This document shows, in pieces, positions 24,149-32,608 of a DNA stretch of 64,000 nt (positions within the stretch are counted from its first letter, which is position 1; the number at the start of each line of letters is the position of its first letter). The stretch lies in assembly GCF_007993045.1 (NCBI RefSeq), contig NZ_VOOR01000002.1:62001-126000 (forward strand). The letters are read 5' to 3'. This DNA is from Phaeodactylibacter luteus. Its GTDB lineage: Bacteria; Bacteroidota; Bacteroidia; Chitinophagales; Saprospiraceae. The notes beneath the pieces are model-generated. The model was not told where the DNA came from. It searched no databases and saw only the letters and a list, made by a program, of their open reading frames with translations. Position numbers and translations under genes: made by a program.

Positions 24149-25672
24149 TTATTGCTGGGCAGAGATGAGTTTTTTCACAGCGGCGGCGGGCTGTATCAAC
24201 CTTCCGGTCTCTTTGGTTTGCCGGGTCTCTTTGCCGGTGCTTTTGAGCAGTTCGTAGGCTTCCTCGTGGCCCAAGTCAGGCTCTAGGCTTTTTAAAAGCC
24301 CGAGCAGCCCGGCCACGTAAGGGGTAGCCATAGAGGTCCCGTTGTAGCTGGCATAATTGTTATTCGGCACCGTCGAGTAAATATCTACGCCGGGAGCGGC
24401 AATGCCCCGGGACAGCCCGCTAACCTCATTAGAGAAAACAGCCCGGTCAAGGTTTGGGCCTATCGCGCTGACAGTAATGACCCCTGGGAGGTTGGCAGGC
24501 ACAAATTTGCGGGCATCCCGGTTGCTGTTGCCTGCTGCCACGACGATGATGGCCCCGCTTTCCAGTGCATAGTCTACTGCTTTGCGGTATGCCCGTTCTT
24601 TGGCTTGGCTGGAGGGCCCGCCAAGGGACATAGAGATGACGTCTGCGCCAGCATCCGCTGCTTTTATCATGCCAGCGATTATTGACCTTTGGGTGCCCAT
24701 GCCGGCCGCGTTCAAGACTTTCACGCTGGTCACGGCCACATACTGGCCGCCCAGGCTGAAAGAAGCCACGCCCAGCCCGTTATCGGTCACTGCAGCTGCG
24801 ATGCCTGCACAGTGGGTGCCGTGCCCACGGGGGTCGTTGTCATCGGCAGGGTCGAGTGAACGGTACTGCCCTTCCAGGTCTTCGTGCGCAGCGTCTACGC
24901 CAGTATCCAAAATGGCGATCAGTGCCGTCTGTTTGGCTTTTGGGGCATCCTTCCGCAACAGCTCGTAGAGCTCGTTGACAGCCATGGCATCAAAGCCCCA
25001 CTGCTGCTCCAGGCCGGGGTCGTCCACTCCATAAACCTGGCGCGGGCTTTTGCGCTGCCCGCCGGGCAGCGGCGCGATCTGCACCACTTCATTGGGCTCC
25101 ACCCAATCTACTTCGGGTATGCTCTGCAGCCCTTCAATGATGTCTTCGATTTTATGGAGCTGCCCCCTTGGGATATCCACTGCAAGGTAATCGTCCAGTT
25201 CGGTAACTGCTGCGTGCTGTGGGGCAAAAGCAGGCGAAAAAGAAAGCCCGTATTTGAAGGCGATTGCATCAAGGGCAGCGGCATCCGCCCCCTCCCCTAA
25301 TTCGAGCAGGAGCTCTGCTTCTGCATCATAAGCCGGCATCTGCACTGTTGTGGAAAGGGATTGTGGCATTACCATGCCCGCATAGCCCAGCAGCCCAGCA
25401 GAAAGGGCGATCGAGCCGGCTATAAACCAAGAGCGCTTATGGGCGGAAGCCATAGCTGCAGCCCCTACAGCAGCGAGTACGGAGAAATCGCGGAAGAGCG
25501 CCCATAGCATTTGCCCGGCGCCGGCACCCGAAAGCAGTACCGTCAGAAGGTAGCTGCCCAAAGCGCTAAAAAACAGGTACTGCAGACGTTGCCCGGCAGG
25601 CTCCCGGTAGCGGTAAAGGAACCAGGAGACGAGTGCAGCTGCAGTAGCCAGAAAGGTGATCGGGTAGATCAT
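24149..25672 (-). CDS. Membrane-anchored subtilisin-like (S8) serine protease
   Basis: 507 residues from the ATG at 25672. The N-terminus is unusual: about four predicted membrane helices (about 2-20, 31-50, 56-76, 82-102) come before an I9-inhibitor-like region (LAVDIPRGQLHKIEDIIEG) and a complete S8 domain with Asp-256 (AILDTGVDAAHEDL), His-284 (RGHGTHCAGIAA) and Ser-447 (NGTSMATPYVAG). There is no signal peptide and no T9SS sorting domain. A longer start 34 codons upstream (25774) is possible but adds a segment with no homolog-like features. It is in an operon with the DUF3124 lipoprotein. Confidence 0.88.
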   Translation of the reverse strand: MIYPITFLATAAALVSWFLYRYREPAGQRLQYLFFSALGSYLLTVLLSGAGAGQMLWALFRDFSVLAAVGAAAMASAHKRSWFIAGSIALSAGLLGYAGMVMPQSLSTTVQMPAYDAEAELLLELGEGADAAALDAIAFKYGLSFSPAFAPQHAAVTELDDYLAVDIPRGQLHKIEDIIEGLQSIPEVDWVEPNEVVQIAPLPGGQRKSPRQVYGVDDPGLEQQWGFDAMAVNELYELLRKDAPKAKQTALIAILDTGVDAAHEDLEGQYRSLDPADDNDPRGHGTHCAGIAAAVTDNGLGVASFSLGGQYVAVTSVKVLNAAGMGTQRSIIAGMIKAADAGADVISMSLGGPSSQAKERAYRKAVDYALESGAIIVVAAGNSNRDARKFVPANLPGVITVSAIGPNLDRAVFSNEVSGLSRGIAAPGVDIYSTVPNNNYASYNGTSMATPYVAGLLGLLKSLEPDLGHEEAYELLKSTGKETRQTKETGRLIQPAAAVKKLISAQQ

Positions 25673-25862
25673 GTCAGTATGGTTTGTTCCAAAAGAATTA
25701 CCCCTCAAGGTAGGCAAAAGCTGACCTATAGACAAAACAATACGGCCAACGGGAAAGGTCGGCTGGCCAGCCAAAAGCCTGCTGCTTGCAAAGAATCCTT
25801 TAGCTATATTCCGAATAAGCCGAACGGAACCCTAACTTTGGCCCAATCAAAAAACAGACCCA

Positions 25863-26264
25863 ATGGCAACCCATCAACGCTCACAAGACCTTGTACTGCT
25901 GCTGCTGCGCGTCACCTTTGGTGCAAGCATGATCATCGGGCATGGCTGGCCCAAGTTCTTAAGGCTGACCGGAGGAGAAGAGATCCGGTTTATGGATTTC
26001 ATGGGCCTGGGGCCCGAAATATCCCTAGGGCTGGCTGTTTTCGCAGAGCTCATCTGTGCAGCCCTGCTCATCTTAGGCCTCTTCACCCGCTTGGCGGCCG
26101 CGCCTCTGGTTTTCACTATGCTGGTCGCCATATTCAAAGCACACTGGGGCGACCCTTTCTCCGACATCGAGGGCGCACTGCTCTACCTCGTCCCTTTCAT
26201 TTGCTTGATGATCGCTGGGGGCGGGCAATATGCCTTAGACAGCCGCATGCAAAAACTGTTTTAG
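25863..26264 (+). CDS. DoxX family membrane protein
   Basis: 133 residues, four membrane segments. Family motifs are LLLRVTFGASMIIGHGWPKF (first helix), FAELICAALLILGLFTRLAA (third) and PFICLMIAGGGQYALD near the end. DoxX proteins are quinone-linked or redox-associated membrane proteins of uncertain role. A -7-like TAACTTTG lies at 25833-25840, so this is probably the first gene of the forward run that continues to 32134. Confidence 0.9.
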   Translation: MATHQRSQDLVLLLLRVTFGASMIIGHGWPKFLRLTGGEEIRFMDFMGLGPEISLGLAVFAELICAALLILGLFTRLAAAPLVFTMLVAIFKAHWGDPFSDIEGALLYLVPFICLMIAGGGQYALDSRMQKLF

Positions 26265-26289
26265 CAGGAATTTAAAAAATACAGCACCT

Positions 26290-27360
26290 ATGTCAATGAT
26301 ACGTACGGGCGCAGCCCTCCTTTTGATGGCCCTGATGGCAGCTTGTGGCGGGCCGGCCCCTGTCCACGAGGGATACCCGGTGTTTCAGGGCGAGACGATG
26401 GGGACTTACTACCGAGTGACTGCCGGCCTAAAAGATACCCTTGGGGTACAGGCTAGCCTCGACTCCCTCCTCAGGGCGCTCAACCTGGAAGTCTCCACCT
26501 ACATCCCCCAATCGACCATCTCCCGCTTCAATCAGGCAGACAGCCTATTGGAGCTATCTGTCGATCCCGTCACTGGGGCAGCGAAAAAGGGGGGCAATCC
26601 ACATTTTTTGGCCAACTACAAAGCAGCGCTCAGCATCTACGAAAAGACAGCAGGCTACTTTGACCCTACGGTGATGCCGCTCGTCAATTACTGGGGGTTT
26701 GGGTATACCGAAAAACGTAAAGTCACTGAGGTGGACAGCTTCCTGGTAGATTCCCTTAAGGCACAAGTAGGCATGGAGAAATTGTCCCTCGAAGTATATG
26801 ATGACGGGGCGGTCCTTCGCAAGTTGCAAAAGGGAATTCAGCTCGACTTTAGCGCTATAGCGAAAGGCTATGGCGTAGACCTCATTGGGCAGTTTTTGGA
26901 AGAAAAAGGCTGCTCCAATTACCTTGTCGACATTGGAGGAGAAGCCTTGGGCAAAGGGGAGCGCCCTGGCGGCGGCCCTTGGAAGCTCGGGATCAACACC
27001 CCGGAAGAGCAAGCCGGGCTGGATGATATACAAATTGCGGTGCCCCTAAGGGACCAAGCCCTGGCGACATCCGGCAACTACCGTAATTTTTATGAATCTA
27101 ACGGCGTGAAGTATAGCCATACCATCAGCCCGAAGACGGGCTATCCGGAGCGGAATACCCTGCTGAGCGCCAGTGTTTTTGCGCCAAGCTGCACAGAAGC
27201 CGATGCCCTGGCAACTGCCTTTATGACGATGGGGGCAGACAAAGCCTTTGAACTGGCCAGCAGTATGCCCATGGTAGAAGCTTATTTTATCGTCAGCACC
27301 GAAGATGGCAGCATGGATGCCCGCTTTACGGCCGGCCTGGCTAGCATCATTCAACAATAG
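26290..27360 (+). CDS. apbE: FAD:protein FMN transferase (ApbE), lipoprotein
   Basis: Transfers FMN from FAD to Thr/Ser residues of periplasmic or membrane flavoproteins such as Nqr/Rnf subunits. The 356-residue protein has a lipoprotein signal (LLLMALMAACGG, Cys about 19), then FQGETMGTYYRVT, LDFSAIAKGYGVDLIGQFLE, YLVDIGGEALGKG (FAD site), and SHTISPKTGYPE. It starts 25 bp after doxX and is followed 14 bp later by the exonuclease gene. No target flavoprotein is encoded nearby. Confidence 0.95.
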   Translation: MSMIRTGAALLLMALMAACGGPAPVHEGYPVFQGETMGTYYRVTAGLKDTLGVQASLDSLLRALNLEVSTYIPQSTISRFNQADSLLELSVDPVTGAAKKGGNPHFLANYKAALSIYEKTAGYFDPTVMPLVNYWGFGYTEKRKVTEVDSFLVDSLKAQVGMEKLSLEVYDDGAVLRKLQKGIQLDFSAIAKGYGVDLIGQFLEEKGCSNYLVDIGGEALGKGERPGGGPWKLGINTPEEQAGLDDIQIAVPLRDQALATSGNYRNFYESNGVKYSHTISPKTGYPERNTLLSASVFAPSCTEADALATAFMTMGADKAFELASSMPMVEAYFIVSTEDGSMDARFTAGLASIIQQ

Positions 27361-27374
27361 ACCAAAATATTGAC

Positions 27375-28202
27375 ATGGACTTATCACTCGACAGAGACCT
27401 TATTTTCCTAGACCTTGAGGCCACCGGCCTCAGCGTTGTAAAAGACCGGATTGTGCAGATCGGCATGATCAAGTACCCAAAGGGCGGAGGGCCTCCGCAA
27501 GAGCTTGACATGCTCATCAACCCCGGTGTGCCAATAAGCGAAGAGGCTATGCAGGTGCACGGCATCACGCCCAAGGACGTCGCTTCCAAGCCTACATTCC
27601 AACAAGTCGCTCAGGAAATTTTTGATTTTATCGGCTCTGCAGACCTTGCTGGCTACAATTCCAACCGCTTCGACATCCCAATGCTTATGGAAGAGTTCGG
27701 GCGGGTCGGCATCTCATTTTCAATGGACCGCCGCCGGAGTATCGATGTGCAGCGCATTTTTTACAAAATGGAGCCCCGGACCCTGCGGGCAGCCCTAAAG
27801 TTTTATTGCGGCAAGGACATGGAAAACGCACACGATGCACTTGCCGATGTGCGCGCCACGGTGGATGTGTTCATGGGGCAGCTGGAGCGTTACCGGGAAG
27901 AGGACCATATCGATGAAGATGGCAACGTCACCCCTACTCCGGTCAGGGAAGACATACAAGCCCTACACGATTTTACCAACGATCTGCGTTATGCGGATGC
28001 CACCCAGAAAATGAGGTACGAGGCAGATGGCTCTATCGTCTTCAATTTTGGGAAATATAATGGGCAGCCGGTGGGCGAAGCGCTGAGCAAAGACAAGCAG
28101 TACTACAACTGGATTTTGAACAAAGAATTTACCATGCAGGTAAAAGAGATCGTAAAAAAACTGGTCCGGGAATATGAGCGCGAGCAACGCAATAACGACT
28201 AG
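27375..28202 (+). CDS. DnaQ-like 3'-5' exonuclease with C-terminal DUF3820-like domain
   Basis: 275 residues. The N-terminal DEDDh exonuclease domain has Exo I FLDLEATGL (about 10-18), Exo II GYNSNRFDIPML (about 93-104) and Exo III HDALADVRAT (about 154-163). After a linker, the C-terminal 60 residues (IVFNFGKYNGQPVGEAL, YYNWILNKEF) resemble DUF3820, a small domain often attached to exonucleases. It overlaps the next gene by 29 bp. It may work in DNA or RNA processing; it lacks other PolIII epsilon features. Confidence 0.92.
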   Translation: MDLSLDRDLIFLDLEATGLSVVKDRIVQIGMIKYPKGGGPPQELDMLINPGVPISEEAMQVHGITPKDVASKPTFQQVAQEIFDFIGSADLAGYNSNRFDIPMLMEEFGRVGISFSMDRRRSIDVQRIFYKMEPRTLRAALKFYCGKDMENAHDALADVRATVDVFMGQLERYREEDHIDEDGNVTPTPVREDIQALHDFTNDLRYADATQKMRYEADGSIVFNFGKYNGQPVGEALSKDKQYYNWILNKEFTMQVKEIVKKLVREYEREQRNND

Positions 28203-29064
28203 CCGCCTGGCAGCCGCATTGGCCTTATTGGCTTTGGCTTTCGGCACCGGCTGCTACGAGCCCGAAACAGGCTGCCTGGATGTAGAGGCGGTCAATTACA
28301 GCTTTTCTGCAGACGAAGCTGACCCCGCAACCTGTACCTATCCGGAGCTGCGGCTACAGTTTCAGCATCTGTATTCAGAAGCGGATACCGTGCTGCCCTT
28401 CCGTCTGAACGATGGCATTTATACGGATATGAACGGGCAGCCATTTAGGGTTGGAGCGTTTACGTTTTACGTATCTGAACTGCGCCTGCTGAAGCCCGAT
28501 GGCAGTGGGCTGATTGTGGAAGACCGTTTGGACATTTATGTCAACGGGCCAAATGGGCAAATCTTGAAGCGCAATATCGAAGACAACTTTGCCTTGGCCT
28601 CCCCTGCCACAGCGAGCGCTATCGAGATGGGGACGCTGCGCAGCTCAGGTACGCTGAGCGGTATAAGCTTCAAAATTGGCATCGATGGGCAGACCAATCT
28701 GGCCATAGCCGATTCGATACCCCTGGCCCACCCTTTGGGCGTAACAGATACCCTGCTGTATTTTGGGCAAGACTCCGGTTATGTCTATCAGTACATCGAG
28801 CTCTTTAGGGATACTACGGCCGCCGATACCCTGCCTGTCGCCTTGCGTATTGGCACTTTCGACAACCTCGTGACGCTGCAGCAGGACATGATGGTAGAAA
28901 AGGTCCCTGGCTTCCATTTCCGGGTACTTGTCAATATTGACTACAGCAAATGGCTATCGGGCATTGACGTAGCCAATGACAGCCCCGCTGCTTTGGCCCA
29001 AAAAATTGTCGCGAATACAGCAGAAGCCTTTACAATAGCCGAAATAGTACTGGAAGATGACTAA
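28174..29064 (+). CDS. MbnP-like lipoprotein (paralog 1)
   Basis: 296 residues, lipoprotein signal with Cys-27 in FGTGCYEPETG. A short Cys-containing segment (CLDVEAVNYSFSADEADPATC, similar to Asp-rich repeats of Bacteroidota surface proteins) precedes an MbnP-like domain: LRLQFQHLYSEADTVLPF, FTFYVSELRLL, LSGISFKIGIDGQTNLA, AHPLGVTDTLL. MbnP proteins are periplasmic copper binders modified by a di-heme partner. In this copy the usual Trp-containing stretch after HPL reads LLYFGQDSGYVYQYIEL, without Trp. It overlaps the exonuclease gene by 29 bp and heads the MbnP/peroxidase set. Confidence 0.85.
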   Translation: MSASNAITTSRLAAALALLALAFGTGCYEPETGCLDVEAVNYSFSADEADPATCTYPELRLQFQHLYSEADTVLPFRLNDGIYTDMNGQPFRVGAFTFYVSELRLLKPDGSGLIVEDRLDIYVNGPNGQILKRNIEDNFALASPATASAIEMGTLRSSGTLSGISFKIGIDGQTNLAIADSIPLAHPLGVTDTLLYFGQDSGYVYQYIELFRDTTAADTLPVALRIGTFDNLVTLQQDMMVEKVPGFHFRVLVNIDYSKWLSGIDVANDSPAALAQKIVANTAEAFTIAEIVLEDD

Positions 29065-29133
29065 ATAGTACCAACCCTAAAGCCGCGCCTGCCGTTTATA
29101 TGGGTGAATTGTTTTATTTAAATCCTATCTGAC

Positions 29134-29916
29134 ATGAAATTGCTATCGCGCTTTTCTTTACTGGCCTTGTCTGCTGCTCTGCTTTTCTCTGCTTGTGGAG
29201 GGACTGATGACAACACCGCGCCCGACACCGGGCGGATCACCCTCAATGCTACGGCCACCTATGGCAGCCTGCCTTTGGTGATGTTCGATCAAAACTACGA
29301 CTACGAAGACGGCATGCAGTTTCAAATGCAGCTGTTCCAGACTTACCTTTCCGACATAGAGCTGGTCTATATGGAAAATGGGGCCGAAATGACGGAGCCC
29401 CTGCTAGATGTTGCCTTGGCTGAATTCGGCGACATCTACACCATTGCAGATGCAGAAGCAGGCATAGAGGTGGTTAAGACCGATGTGCCTGCCCGCAACT
29501 ATACCGCCCTGCGCTTTGGCGTAGGCGTTTCGCCAGCGCTCAACGCTACTGTGCCGCCCGATTATGAGGTGACCCACCCGCTAGGGCAAAACTACTGGGA
29601 GGATGCAAACAGCTACATCTTCTTCAAGTTTGAAGGGAATGCAGATTTGGACGGCTCTGGAGGTTTTCAAGATAAGCTGACTTTCCATGTTGGCGGAGAC
29701 AACAACTACAACAGCATTGAATTCACGGGGGCCATTGATATAGCCCCTGATGGGGAAGCCGTGCTGAACCTCAACTTCGATATGGAGAAGCTGCTCATCC
29801 GCAGCAATGGCGATTACGTTGACTTCCGCCAAGTGCGGCAGGCACACTCCAATACTGCACCGGCTGCCGTGTTTATGGGCGAGAACATGCCTAATGCACT
29901 AAGCCTGACCCGATAA
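29134..29916 (+). CDS. MbnP-like lipoprotein (paralog 2)
   Basis: 260 residues, lipoprotein signal LSALAALLFSACGG-like (cysteine about residue 21). The MbnP-like domain has ITLNATATYGSLPLVM, QLFQTYLSDIELVYM, YTALRFGVGVSPALNA, and THPLGQNYWEDANSYIFFKF, where the Trp and the aromatic FFKFEG end of the family motif are kept. It is followed two bases after its stop by a di-heme peroxidase gene that starts with GTG. Likely a periplasmic metal-binding substrate of that enzyme, by analogy with MbnP/MbnH. Confidence 0.85.
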   Translation: MKLLSRFSLLALSAALLFSACGGTDDNTAPDTGRITLNATATYGSLPLVMFDQNYDYEDGMQFQMQLFQTYLSDIELVYMENGAEMTEPLLDVALAEFGDIYTIADAEAGIEVVKTDVPARNYTALRFGVGVSPALNATVPPDYEVTHPLGQNYWEDANSYIFFKFEGNADLDGSGGFQDKLTFHVGGDNNYNSIEFTGAIDIAPDGEAVLNLNFDMEKLLIRSNGDYVDFRQVRQAHSNTAPAAVFMGENMPNALSLTR

Positions 29917-29918
29917 TT

Positions 29919-30998
29919 GTGGCCCGCTCTGCCCATATCAGCGCTTTGGCTTATGCGCTGCTGCTCAGCCTTGTACTTGGCAGCTGCGGAGGCGAGCTAT
30001 CCGTGCCTGTCGATGGGCAAGGAAGCGCATTGGAAGCTCCAGCGCATTTTGTGAAACTGCCCCGAGAGGTAACCGAACAGGCTACGGTGGCTAAAGCGGA
30101 CTTAGGCAAACGCCTCTTTTTCGACCCCATCCTTTCGGCTGATTCCACGGTCTCCTGTGGAAGTTGCCATCTGCCCGAGCTGGCTTTCACCGATGGCAAA
30201 GCCATTGCGGTAGGCATAGCGGGCAGGCGAGGGCAGCGCAACGCCCCTACCCTTGCCAATTTGGCTTGGGCGGGCGACGGGCTCTTCTGGGACGGGCGCA
30301 GCCCGGGGCTTGAAGCCCAGGTTTCGGACCCCATCCACAACCCTAATGAGCTAGGTTCGGACTGGGCTACGGTAATCAGCCGGCTTAGGGGGCAGGCTGA
30401 TTACCAAAAAGCATTCCGCTCAGCTTTTGGGGCTTCAGCCCTCATCGACTCTTCCCTTGTCAAAGAAGCCCTTGCGCAGTATCAAAGGGCCCTGATCAGT
30501 GCAGAGAGCAAATACGACCGGGCTATGCGGGGGGAAGCTGTGCTCACCGCATCTGAAGCTCGGGGCAAGCACATTTTCTTTGATTCCTCTGCGGAGCTGC
30601 CGGACGGCGAGTGCGGGCATTGCCATACCCCGCCCCTTTTCACGGATCAGACGTATATGAACAACGGTGTTCAGGAACAATCCGGTAGCTTTGAGTATGC
30701 CGATGCCGGCCGTGGCGGCCATACAGGGATACGGTTCGACAATGGCCGGTTCCGAGTCCCTTCCCTTCGCAATATCGCGCTGACGGCACCTTATATGCAC
30801 GATGGGCGGTTTGCTACCCTGGAGGAAGTCGTTGCGCACTACAACCGCGGCGGCCACCCCGGGCCCAATGTGGATCCAAAAATCCGCCCCCTTGGCTTGT
30901 CGGCATCCGAGCAAGCCGATTTAGTCGCTTTTTTGAAAACCCTTACGGACACTGCTTTTGTTGAGTACCATAGCCGTTCAAAAAATACGCTTCAATGA
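29919..30998 (+). CDS. Di-heme cytochrome c peroxidase/MauG/MbnH-like protein 1
   Basis: 359 residues, exported lipoprotein-type N-terminus (LLLSLVLGSCGG). Two heme c sites: CGSCH (about 80-84) and CGHCH (about 233-237). Family signatures are LGKRLFFDPILSADSTVSC, FWDGRSPGLEAQ, RVPSLRNIALTAPYMHDGRF, and LEEVVAHYNRGGHPGP. The start codon is GTG, two bases after the MbnP-like stop, and the stop overlaps the next gene by four bases (ATGA). Either H2O2 reduction or oxidative modification of the MbnP-like partner is possible; position favours the second. Confidence 0.93.
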   Translation: MARSAHISALAYALLLSLVLGSCGGELSVPVDGQGSALEAPAHFVKLPREVTEQATVAKADLGKRLFFDPILSADSTVSCGSCHLPELAFTDGKAIAVGIAGRRGQRNAPTLANLAWAGDGLFWDGRSPGLEAQVSDPIHNPNELGSDWATVISRLRGQADYQKAFRSAFGASALIDSSLVKEALAQYQRALISAESKYDRAMRGEAVLTASEARGKHIFFDSSAELPDGECGHCHTPPLFTDQTYMNNGVQEQSGSFEYADAGRGGHTGIRFDNGRFRVPSLRNIALTAPYMHDGRFATLEEVVAHYNRGGHPGPNVDPKIRPLGLSASEQADLVAFLKTLTDTAFVEYHSRSKNTLQ

Positions 30999-32134
30999 TA
31001 CCGCTGTACAAAAAAATATTCTTCTTCGGGGCATTCGCCCTCGCCCTTGGTTTCACTGCCTGTGATGACGAGCCCGCTGGGCCAGACGGTTGTGCCAACT
31101 GCCCTGCAGAGCAGCCTATAACGGGAGAATACAACCCCACGGCTTACAGCTTTGACTATTTGCCCGACCGGTTCCCAAACCCTATCATCCCTCCCGATAA
31201 CCCGATGACAGAAGAGGGCATTGCGCTCGGGCGCATGCTCTTCTACGACCCCATATTATCGAGGGACAGTACTATTTCCTGCGCTTCCTGCCACCTGCAA
31301 TCGTTGAGCTTCACAGATGGTGCGGCAGTGAGCATTGGGATAGATAACCGGGAAGGGGTGCGCAGCGCTATGCCTTTGGTCAACCTGGCTTTCAACCCTC
31401 GTGGCTTCTTCTGGGACGGGCGCTCTGCGACGCTTGAGGAACAAGCCCTGATCCCGATCGAAGACCACCGGGAGATGGATGAGTCTTGGGATGTTGCAGA
31501 GGAAAAGCTCAGGAGGCATACGGCTTACCCTCAGTATTTCCGGAAAGCATTTGGCGTAGAGTACCCTTCAGAGATCACCCGGGAGCATGTTGTCAAGGCG
31601 CTCGCACAGTTTGAACGCACCTTGATCAGCTACAATTCCCGTTTCGACAAGGTGGTCTGGGAACAGCAGGGCTGGCCAACAGACTTAGAGCAGGAGGGGC
31701 GCGATTTATTCTTTGTAGAGACCGCCCTGCCTACTCAGGAGCATCCGGGCTGTTCGCACTGCCACGGCAGTAGCCTTTTTACAGAGAACAACTTTTTCAA
31801 TAACGGCATCTCTGATGTGGAAGGCCTTGAGGCCTTTGCAGACAAAGGGCTTGGCGGGTTTAATGGCAATATTTATGACAATGGGAAATTCCGGGCGCCT
31901 ACCCTGCGCAATATCGCCTTGACGGCTCCTTATATGCACGACGGCCGGTTTGCTACGCTGGAGGAAGTGCTTGACAGCTATGCCCAAGGAGGGCATGGTG
32001 TGCCCAATGAAGACCCCAATATTCAGCCGTTCACGCTTACGGACGAGCAAAAGGAGGCTATGATCGCTTTCCTCAATATGCTGACGGATACGGCTTTCAC
32101 CAATAACCCAGCTTTCGCTGACCCCTTTAAATAG
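30995..32134 (+). CDS. Di-heme cytochrome c peroxidase/MauG/MbnH-like protein 2
   Basis: 379 residues, lipoprotein signal (FFFGAFALALGFTACDD). Heme sites CASCH (about 90-94) and CSHCH (about 249-253). The same signatures as its neighbour appear: LGRMLFYDPILSRDSTISC, FFWDGRSATLEEQ, RAPTLRNIALTAPYMHDGRF, LEEVLDSYAQGGHG. ATGA overlap with the first peroxidase gene shows tandem duplication and coupled translation. It is the last gene of the run; repeat copy D and a strong terminator follow. Confidence 0.93.
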   Translation: MIPLYKKIFFFGAFALALGFTACDDEPAGPDGCANCPAEQPITGEYNPTAYSFDYLPDRFPNPIIPPDNPMTEEGIALGRMLFYDPILSRDSTISCASCHLQSLSFTDGAAVSIGIDNREGVRSAMPLVNLAFNPRGFFWDGRSATLEEQALIPIEDHREMDESWDVAEEKLRRHTAYPQYFRKAFGVEYPSEITREHVVKALAQFERTLISYNSRFDKVVWEQQGWPTDLEQEGRDLFFVETALPTQEHPGCSHCHGSSLFTENNFFNNGISDVEGLEAFADKGLGGFNGNIYDNGKFRAPTLRNIALTAPYMHDGRFATLEEVLDSYAQGGHGVPNEDPNIQPFTLTDEQKEAMIAFLNMLTDTAFTNNPAFADPFK

Positions 32135-32146
32135 GAAGGGGCTGAA

Positions 32147-32493
32147 CCAAAATATCGCAGGCGTTTATGCTTTTGGGGCTCTAGTGCCTCAAGCCATAAA
32201 TCCTTGCCACCCCAAGTTTCGTTCTTTTCCGCCTACTCTTCGTTAAAGAACCGCTCCTTTAGCTCGGGCTAAAGTCGCGAACCTTCGCCTTGATTAGCCG
32301 GAAAATAACTTCAACTTAAGTATCAGAGATTTATGGCTTAAGGCACTAGCCTGGCATTGGCCTAGCGCTGCGAAGGGGGGTAAGCCCGATAGGGCCGAGC
32401 GGACAGCGAGCCCCGTAGCATAGCGGCACCTGCCATCGGGTCCCCCTCCTTGCGGCAGGGGCAGGCCCCTATCTTTGCGGAGGGGGCAGGCCC
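32147..32493 (+). repeat. Dispersed intergenic repeat, copy D (long form)
   Basis: Begins CCAAAATATCGCAGGCG 13 bases after a peroxidase stop, contains GCTTTTGGGGCTCTAG, and resumes after a 161-bp inner element at CCTGGCATTGGCCTAGCG. The 3' half has GGGCCGAGCGGACAGCGAGC and CGTAGCATAGCGGCACC and ends near GGAGGGGGCAGGCCC. It lies between convergent genes. Confidence 0.85.
32185..32345 (+). mobile_element. Inner element of repeat copy D (MITE-like)
   Basis: Ends are TGCCTCAAGCCATAAATC and its near-perfect complement GATTTATGGCTTAAGGCA (17 of 18). CTAG flanks both sides (32181-32184, 32346-32349). The inside has no protein gene. It shares CTTTTCCGCCTACTCTTCG-like sequence with the inner elements of copies C and G, in the same orientation relative to the host repeat. 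Confidence 0.5.
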
Positions 32494-32547
32494 TCAGAAA
32501 AAACGGCTACCTGGTTTGTGCCCACAGGAAAAGCCAGCCTTAGCATC

Positions 32548-32584
32548 AAAAAGCCGGATGAGGATACCCCCCATCCGGCTTTTT
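32548..32584. terminator. Bidirectional terminator between convergent genes
   Basis: Perfect 13-bp stem AAAAAGCCGGATG/CATCCGGCTTTTT with an 11-base loop. A-tract and T-tract lie in the outer stem, so it can stop transcripts from both the peroxidase run and the cupin gene. Confidence 0.85.
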
Positions 32585-32608
32585 GTTATTCAGTAGCGCA
32601 AGAAGCAT

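Noticed and set aside
25511-26275. 254-codon forward frame
   Set aside because: Covers the 5' end of the subtilase, the intergenic gap and doxX in another frame; DoxX in the proper frame has clear family motifs.
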